The notes under the pieces are model-generated. The model did no database searches. It was given only the letters and a program-made list of their open reading frames with translations, and had not been told where the DNA came from. The position numbers and the translations under genes are program-made. This document shows, piece by piece, positions 57,762 to 64,000 of a DNA stretch of 64,000 bases. Source of the stretch: Dermanyssus gallinae (lineage: Eukaryota > Arthropoda > Arachnida > Mesostigmata > Dermanyssidae); the NCBI GenBank assembly GCA_003439945.1, contig QVRM01006427.1, positions 310,001 through 374,000 on the forward strand, given 5' to 3'. The stretch's first letter is position 1; every line of letters begins with the position of its first letter.

Positions 57762-59584
57762 GGACCGACATAGCCCGCCGGCAAATTTATTTGTCCATGT
57801 TGTCTGTTATCACAATGTGTCACATAACGCACTGAAAACTAACGACTCAAGGCTCTAGGTCCAAGATGGGGCTGGTCCACCTGGCCAAAGTTCCTCTCAC
57901 CGACGCAGCGTTCCCCCTCTGAACGTCTAACGACAAGCGCTACAGTAAGTACTCCCCCGCTCTTTTGTCTCCTGTCGCAACCACCAATCTTCTCCCGACG
58001 TCTCTGAATAATTTGTTGGTAAGCAACCCTGGTCCCCCCAACGTCTCAAAAGCTAGAGGTGAGAACAAGTGGGGATAGTCCAGGCTTGAGTACTTCCTGC
58101 ACTTGGCTGTTTCCGCTAAGGCAACCGCATGCCCAGGGCGGGCTGCGCCAGTACCGACCATTGAAGGGGCTAAAGAGTCGGTAACAGTCGCATCCCACAC
58201 CAGCATCTGGCCCCGATCGAATGGGGTCAGAGTCATTCCGTCAGGCCTTTTTCCGTCATCTCTGACTAAGCCGGGGGGCTCCAGCACACATGGGTAGCCT
58301 GCCAACCGTAATCCTCTGCAGAACGTCTCGTTCAGGGCCGAGTGGCGTGCGATCCTGCCTGAACTCTGGGCGCAAGAAAGACCGTGGTGGCCTAGGGAGT
58401 CGACTTCGTCACCACAACCACAGCGATGGGGGGAAACCAGTTCTGCTCCCACTCTCAAACCGACTAATATTCGTGTAGACTCATCGTCTAAAAGGGTACC
58501 CAGTTGAGGACTCGGGAGGGCGTGTAGGCATACGCTTGCACCCGGCGAGGAGACGGCTTGTAATCTCGCTTTGTCCGCGTCGGAAGTTGCTTGGCTCCAC
58601 AGGTCGCTCCATCGATGGTCGTGTGTCAAATCTGACCACGCAGACTGAAGAGAAGGGGTCTCCGGGAGAGCCCCGCAGAATGCGATGGCTTTACCTTGGG
58701 TCTTTTCCAACGTAGATCGGAAATGCACCACAGCCTGGGGGTCTAGGATGGCCTCGATGTCGCTGATCGCTGAATGCAGCGAGGCAATATGCGCCGCAAC
58801 TGAAAGGGAAACTGCCTCGGGGAGTCCCAACCCGCCTCTTGCGACCGGTAGTGATGCTTGGGTTAAGGGGTCGCCCCGTAGCCGCAGGTTAAGTAGAGAT
58901 TCCAACGCGTCGCCTTGCTTCACATTTAGTTCTTCCAAGTGAGATGAAAAGGCTATACAGTTGACACTTCTGAACAGGTAGTTCAGATTCGAAGCGGAGA
59001 AACACGAACGTAGAAGGTACAATCCCCTATGAGCGCCAAGCTGAGGGAAGCGGTTGAGACCGACCTAGAGTTTTTCTCTTCATCGCTCGATCGTCGAGGT
59101 GAGGTTGTCGGAGGATAAAGGCACCCCAAGAAGGTCTAGGTCGTCGCCAACTACACGGCACCCCGGAAGTAAATCCAGGATGACAGGGGTGTCATTTGCG
59201 CCCATTCCTTTTATATGGACCTCACACTTGGTCGGGTTCAGCTCTAGGCCGCTGCATGTAGCGAAGCTTAGTATTTTCTTTATGTCCTCACATACTGTAC
59301 TGGCGCTACCTCCTATGATACCATCGTCCAAATACCACAGGTTAAGTGGACTTTCGAGAGAGTTGACCAGATCTTTTACGGCAAGGCAGAACAAAGGGGG
59401 AGCGAGGGGATCTCCCTGCTGGACACCCACTGCCGAGGTAAGCAATGCCGAGGGTAAGATCAGGTGTGATGAATCACCGTAGGCCAGTTTGACTTGATGG
59501 TAGATGGCGGGAGCTTCTTCTGCAACTGTTTTTAGCAAATGATCTCTTTTCACGGTGTTGAACGCGTTTTTAAAATCCAGTTTG

Positions 59585-59589
<5 letters not shown>
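57762..59589 (-). mobile_element. RLE-type non-LTR retrotransposon (R4/Dong-like), 5'-truncated, nearly intact
   Basis: One continuous minus frame of about 549 codons runs from 59589 to the stop at 57940-57942, broken only by TGA at 59080-59082 (in place of the Trp seen in the copy at 0-0.7 kb) and TAG at 59065-59067. In order: reverse transcriptase motif A (IKLDFKNAFNTVKRDHLLKT), motif B (GVQQGDPLAPPLFCLAVKDL), motif C (LWYLDDG, catalytic Y-x-D-D intact), motif D (GLELNPTKCEVHIKG), motif E (LLPGCRVVGDDLDLLGVPL), linker, CCHC finger (CGCGDEVDSLGHHGLSC), then RHSALNETF, KRPDGMTLTPF, MLVWDATVTD and KCRKYSSLDY, the P-D...D...K endonuclease residues all kept. The C-terminus, ETLGGPGLLTNKLFRDVGRR, parallels METLGPISKGTEAFLKDL of the 43-kb copy. 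It is truncated within the polymerase exactly at (AT)n 59590-59628, and its 3' end also abuts (AT)n. Only two stops and no frameshift imply a young copy. Confidence 0.85.

Positions 59590-59628
<39 letters not shown>
59590..59628. repeat. (AT)n microsatellite at the 5' truncation point
   Basis: Pure TA repeat immediately next to the element's motif A, followed by (GA)n at 59629-59642. Confidence 0.95.
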
Positions 59629-59629
<1 letters not shown>

Positions 59630-59642
59630 AGAGAGAGAGAGA

Positions 59643-60211
59643 AAGAAGATCATAAAAACCTTAAAAATATAAATAAAATAAAGGCACCTGCACTATTACT
59701 AAATAGACCACCTTGATTAGGATTTGAAAAAATCGGATATGTTTAGCTCCATTCATGCGTCAATGTAGTCATCAATATTCAGGCTACATCAGGACCATTC
59801 CCAAGCTTTATCGGAAAATATTATGTGAAGTCCACGAGGGACCGCACACCAACCACCAAACTTCTCGATAAAGTAATCCTGTTAATACTTGTAATCATCA
59901 TTACCAATTATATCATAAAAATATAACCAAAGAAAAAGAAACCACGGGAACATACAAACTGTTGAAACATTTTTATGCAGACATAAGCGCTTTTTAAATA
60001 GATGCAACACTGCTAAATCGCATATAAAGGTTGTACGTACTTGTATGTAGATGTAACTTCACATATAACACTTTATCATAGCCAACACTAAACGCATGCA
60101 GAGAAACACGCTTCACTTTACCTCTTCAGCCTTACGAGTGAAGAATCGCGTTAGAAGATACAGCAGGGTATGATCTACTATTGGCAATTCATATTTCTGT
60201 AAATCGCAAAC

Positions 60212-60257
<46 letters not shown>

Positions 60258-61310
60258 TAGACCAGACCAGTACGGAAGAGTTCAGGAGTGACCTCACAAA
60301 GAAAGAGAAGGATTTGTCATACGCAACAGGTCCAACACCGGACGGCACGTGTTTAACAGCCGGAGAGGGTGACTCCCCTGTTTGAAAAGTTAGACGGTTT
60401 AATCAGCTCAGCTAATAATGATACTGCAGCAGCCCGCCTAAGTAAAATGTCAGCTAGGCGCGCGGGAGTCTGGCTGCACGTCCTTCCCCTTTCAAGCGCC
60501 TCTCTGGAAACATTAATCGGGTCAAAATGAGGATTTTAGACGGCTTTAGGCTGAGAGCAGCAAACCCCTTCAGTGCAGACGCGAAGAACCGGTGGCACAT
60601 CATCCGTCATCATGTACGGTGACTGTGCGGCGAGGTGTTGGTCGGTTGGATTTTTAGCTATGCTTGAGCCATAGATCCATGAGACTTGGAAAGTCGAAAA
60701 ACGGCCTGACGGTATCAGGAAAGCCCCTGGTAGACTTGTAACTGTGGCGGACTCACTTACACCCTCTGTGGTCCGACGCAACACATTTTAGTGGGGGTAC
60801 CTAGCAAAGGAAGCTGAGAAGGGGAAACGTCGTAAATACTCAAATGTTGGGCAATTTGTACAAGTTCACACCGTTTGCTTTTAGGACGCCAGGCTTTAGA
60901 TACATGCCATAATGATAATATCTTTTGACCGCATCTACGCTAAGCCAAGTAACAGCACGGGAAATAGGCAAATTTTCTAGGCAGGTGATCTAAATGTTTG
61001 ACATATATAAAATTCTGATTGGGAAGAAGTTCCACTGCGTACAGTTATGTGAGCAACTTCTAGCAGGAATTAGGTGCGTTTGAGTGCTTCATGGCGCTTT
61101 GGCCGACCATGGTGGGGGCAAAGTCATGCCCTCGAGGAGTGTGTGGATATAACAGGGGCTGCGATTTACAACTCGCAAGCTTAAACATACCATATGCATT
61201 GCTAGAAATGCCTTAGTCCTACCTCGGGCTTACCAAGCAATTTGCTCTACGGGTGCCTTGTGATTCGTCATAGGCGGAAAATAGGCGCAGGTAATTTTGG
61301 CTCGAGAATT
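59643..61310. other. Intergenic DNA
   Basis: AT-rich, with (AT)n at 60215-60255. No gene recognised; the ORF at 60536-60784 shows no family motif. Confidence 0.5.
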
Positions 61311-61315
61311 TCAGA

Positions 61316-62075
61316 TACAATTTGACCAGTCTTCTTTGTTTTCGAGACTTGCCACGGGTGATCTAACTTAGGGAAACGTTTATGACGCTTAACTTAAATT
61401 TCAAGGCTGGCAGCGGTCAGACGTTGGAGCGACTTCATCCACAAGTGTAAGGCAGTCGGCTGGCAAGGTGATGGTTGTCATCATCATCATCTTCTCCCCG
61501 AGTAAAATTGTGGCGATAGTCAAACTGCAAGATGCTGTTTGAACAGTGACGAGCGATTGGTATGGTACGTAATGCCTACTAAAAATGTTTACGACGCTCA
61601 TCGGGAAAAGCTTCAAAGCGTCTCTTAGGCAATGGTCCGTTTATCACGACTACGTGCCAGCCCACAACGCCGAAAACATAGGCTCTTATCGCCGCATTTC
61701 GAGTCAAGCACGAAGCTTATTATGCCCGTGACGTGGCGCGGTGCGATTTCCAAAAATGAAACAACGACGACTCGAATCACGCGATTCAGTGTTTGAAGTC
61801 CTCGAGGTGGAGCCTTGACAAAGAATCGAAACGCGGGATTTGGAGTGGTGTGCCTTGATCGCCTTAAGAAACGTGAAAAAAGGCGCCGTATGGTAGACTT
61901 TGACTAGTCTTCTTTGTTCCTGAGACTTGCTCTAGGTGATCGGACTGAGGAACATGTTTATGACCCTCCACCCAAATATCGGAGCTTTCAGTATTCAGGC
62001 GCTAAAGCGCCTCCATTCACAGATGCGATGGGCCAGCAGTCGGCTGGCAAGATATTGGTCGCCGTTATCTAGGAA
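61316..62075 (+). pseudogene. Mariner transposase relics, partly duplicated
   Basis: Two related segments lie in direct orientation. Segment 1 (about 61325-61540) reads QSSLFSRLATGDLT, a stop, GNVYDA and later QSAGKVMVVIIIIFS. Segment 2 (about 61905-62072) reads SSLFLRLALGDRTEEHVYDP, PPKYRSFQYSGAKAPPF and QQSAGKILVAVI. Both match the first catalytic region of mariner (F-L-x-R-x-x-T-G-D-E-x-W-x-x-x-Y-D-P ... S-A-G-K-V-M-x-x-x-F-W-D), with D-E mutated. Between them, words such as PAHNAENIGSYRR and ARDVARCDFQK recall HxDNAPAH and SPDLAPCDFWLF. The order suggests two overlapping or nested copies. All frames carry stops. Confidence 0.6.
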
Positions 62076-62258
62076 TAAAAAAACTTCCATGACGTTATGA
62101 CGATTTTATAGAGCATATTAGCGGTTCGATGGAAACAACAGCTTTGACTAGAGGAGGCAATTTAGTTACAAATAAAGCAATTCTACTAAGACTGCAGTCG
62201 TTAGCCGGCGTTCCTGCAACTTGTTTTTAAATTTTTTTTCAGATTTATTTCTGTGAGT

Positions 62259-62520
62259 CTAATGCCCGTGTACGGTTTTTTCATTTCATGGTTAATTTTT
62301 AATCCACTCCGGCAATTACTTTTCGAACAAGTGGCTCCAGACTGGTAGTAAAGAGCAATATGAGCGCAAGTGTGCACACATTGTTAAGTGAGTCTACCAT
62401 TGCCAGTGTTCTTGTGCTCGTTGAAGTCACCAAAGCAACTCGAGCTTTTTTTAGTCATTCTGTAAGGCTAATGCCCGTGTACGGTTTTTCATGTCATAGC
62501 TGATTTCTAATGCACTCTGC
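62259..62520 (+). repeat. Direct repeat pair, period about 206 bp
   Basis: TCTAATGCCCGTGTACGGTT at 62258 with TTTTCATTTCATGGTTAATT and TTTAATCCACTC recurs at 62467 as GCTAATGCCCGTGTACGGTT with TTTCATGTCATAGCTGATTT and CTAATGCACTC. Each shared block is about 52 bases at roughly 85% identity, separated by non-matching DNA. Confidence 0.75.
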
Positions 62521-62584
62521 ATTTACCTTGTCTCTAGGCATTACCTGCATTTACCTACCTTGTCTAAATTGGAAACCATGAAAC

Positions 62585-62665
62585 CCAATTTAAGAGTGGC
62601 CGGTCTGGGTCTCGAACTCAGTCCTCCCGAATGCAAGGCAAAAGCTTTGCCATTAAGCCACCTTC
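62585..62665 (-). repeat. tRNA-like pseudogene or SINE head
   Basis: The minus strand reads GGTGGCTTAATGGCAAAGCT (D-arm and A-box), TTTGCCTTGCATTCGGGAGG (anticodon arm region) and ACTGAGTTCGAGACCCAG, a T-arm with B-box GTTCGAGACC. D and T boxes match tRNA-Gly-like sequence closely, but the acceptor strands (GCGAAGG and ACCGGCC) do not pair, so it is not a functional tRNA. Confidence 0.65.
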
Positions 62666-64000
62666 GCTCGGTTTATTTTTACATCTCAAGCTCGATTCAA
62701 ACACTCCAGAACGAGTATAGTGATGGCTACTTGCTGTTAGTTATGCAAACGTAACCATAAAACGACCGTTGGGTTACGTATTCAGCAACTAAATCGTATA
62801 GAACATTAAAAGAAAACATCAAAGCGTGCAATTCGGAAACTACCCGAGACCCTGCCTGTTAAACTTTGCGCGCCTGTGGTAGGCATGAAGCACGCCGCGA
62901 GTTACTTAATTATAAGCAGGCGCAGTTTTGCGGCCGTCGCCGAAAATGGCGTCAAAATGTTTGTATGTAATTCTGGTGATACTACAGCAAAGCAGCCCGC
63001 CCCCCCAGCCAGCTTGTAAGCACAGGCGCCGACAACGTGACTAGTCCTGCTCACAGGACGTGAAAGATTGTGCAGTCGCTTAGAGAGAATCTCATCCCGT
63101 ATCCCGGTAGTGGACACCATTGTGGATCAGGTAGCTGCTGTTAGATCAAATCAATAATTGCGGTGATTGTCCCGGCTCTGTTTTAGAACTAACTCTTCAA
63201 CGGTACTTGCTAAACTATTGGCCCCTTGATCCGGCCTGTTGGACAAAAACATCCGTAACAAAATATTTAAGGTTAACTAAAACAAATGAGCAAAGTAAGC
63301 GGACACGTACAGGTATAATTTTGCGAATAAAAGGGTATGCCGCAGAGCGGATGTACGAGAAATTTGTCGAATTGATTCACATTTAAGAATCGCACGTTAA
63401 AGGGGGGTACATATTATTGGTTATGTAACACTGGATCACCGGTTTCATGGTTATTTGCGCGACGTCGACTGACCACCGAACAGATGAAGAGGTTAAATAT
63501 GCAAGAGTTTAACATTAAAGAGATAACCGACCGTCCCTCTGAGAGCACTAGGAAACTATCAACACGGGCTTGCGTGAGTAGCAACACCGTGAATATTGGA
63601 CGCATCGATGCAAGACTAAATCCGTACAGGTCATACAGCGGCTTCAGCCTCTGCTACCTACTTACTATTACGATCAACTAGTAATTATCGACTACTGTCG
63701 CTTCTTTTCTGCAAAAATATAATAACCCAGACCGCTATCCCGCTCTTGTACTCGCTACTGGTAAAGCGTCATTTGCACAAGGGCGCATGTTTATTGCACG
63801 CAATTTTTAATCGCGGGCAACTCGAAATCGCATATGACCTGTCCGCATGCGCGTCAGGACTACTTTCCCGTGTGTGTTTCGGCCGGCATAGTAAACAAGT
63901 ATTTTGTAAACCGTTCTCTACTTCTTGAAAGGTTGGAACTGAATAAACTTACCGCACATTTCTGAAAATGACATGAGCAGAGAAGCTGGTTAACGTTTCA

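Larger units (their letters stand above)
62076..64000. other. Intergenic DNA to the window end
   Basis: Apart from the direct repeats near 62259-62520 and the tRNA-like segment at 62585-62665, I see no gene or known element. Short ORFs (62902-63120, 63484-63681, 63746-63928) show no family motifs. Confidence 0.5.

Overview
The window is eukaryotic nuclear DNA, most likely from an arthropod and possibly a chelicerate such as a mite; I cannot name the species. It has short coding exons bounded by GT-AG splice sites, long introns, very many (AT)n and (CAA/TTG)n microsatellites, tRNA-derived SINEs, mariner relics, and non-LTR retrotransposons of R1-like, R2-like and R4/Dong-like type. There are no operons or bacterial signals. 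Most long open frames are repeat translations and are left out.

The one gene I recognise with confidence is a muscle protein 20 / calponin-family gene (Mp20, myophilin/transgelin type) on the minus strand, from 20100 down to 3171. Three shared exons (4634-4510, 3931-3727, 3350-3171) encode the calponin-homology domain and one C-terminal calponin-like repeat. Two alternative first coding exons (20100-20053, starting MSRGIQ; 9828-9778, starting MANRGV) encode homologous N-termini and both end in phase 0 at the codon that joins the shared acceptor, predicting proteins of 185 and 186 residues. A TATAAAA box at 10275-10269 fits a separate promoter for the downstream start. A plus-strand start codon in a strong Kozak context, followed by a short Gln stretch and a consensus donor (8241-8281), suggests a second gene beginning antisense inside the Mp20 intron.

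The rest, by region: 0-0.7 kb, 38.5-41.2 kb and 57.8-59.6 kb hold minus-strand non-LTR elements with a restriction-like endonuclease (RLE); related plus-strand fragments at 15.5-15.9 kb and 43.35-44.0 kb lie inside (TAA)n arrays, as known for Dong. 12.0-13.6 kb and 25.3-25.6 kb hold R1-like relics, 27.5-28.9 kb an R2-type 3' half, and 54.2-54.7 kb a decayed reverse transcriptase. Mariner relics lie at 23.0, 30.7-31.3 and 61.3-62.1 kb. SINEs or tRNA-like relics lie at 5.9, 22.6, 26.7, 29.9, 42.8 (with an 18-bp target-site duplication) and 62.6 kb.

Unassigned candidate exons occur at 45560-45772 and 56679-56826 (minus) and 19408-19454 (plus). A compact run of three same-strand AT-rich ORFs (52656-53648), next to a piggyBac-like cysteine motif, is the best candidate for something undescribed, possibly an endogenous DNA-virus fragment, but I recognise no family. 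Structural oddities include (AT)n runs that form the centres of long palindromes, a three-hairpin cluster at 54.9-55.0 kb and a young 249-bp tandem duplication at 49967-50464.
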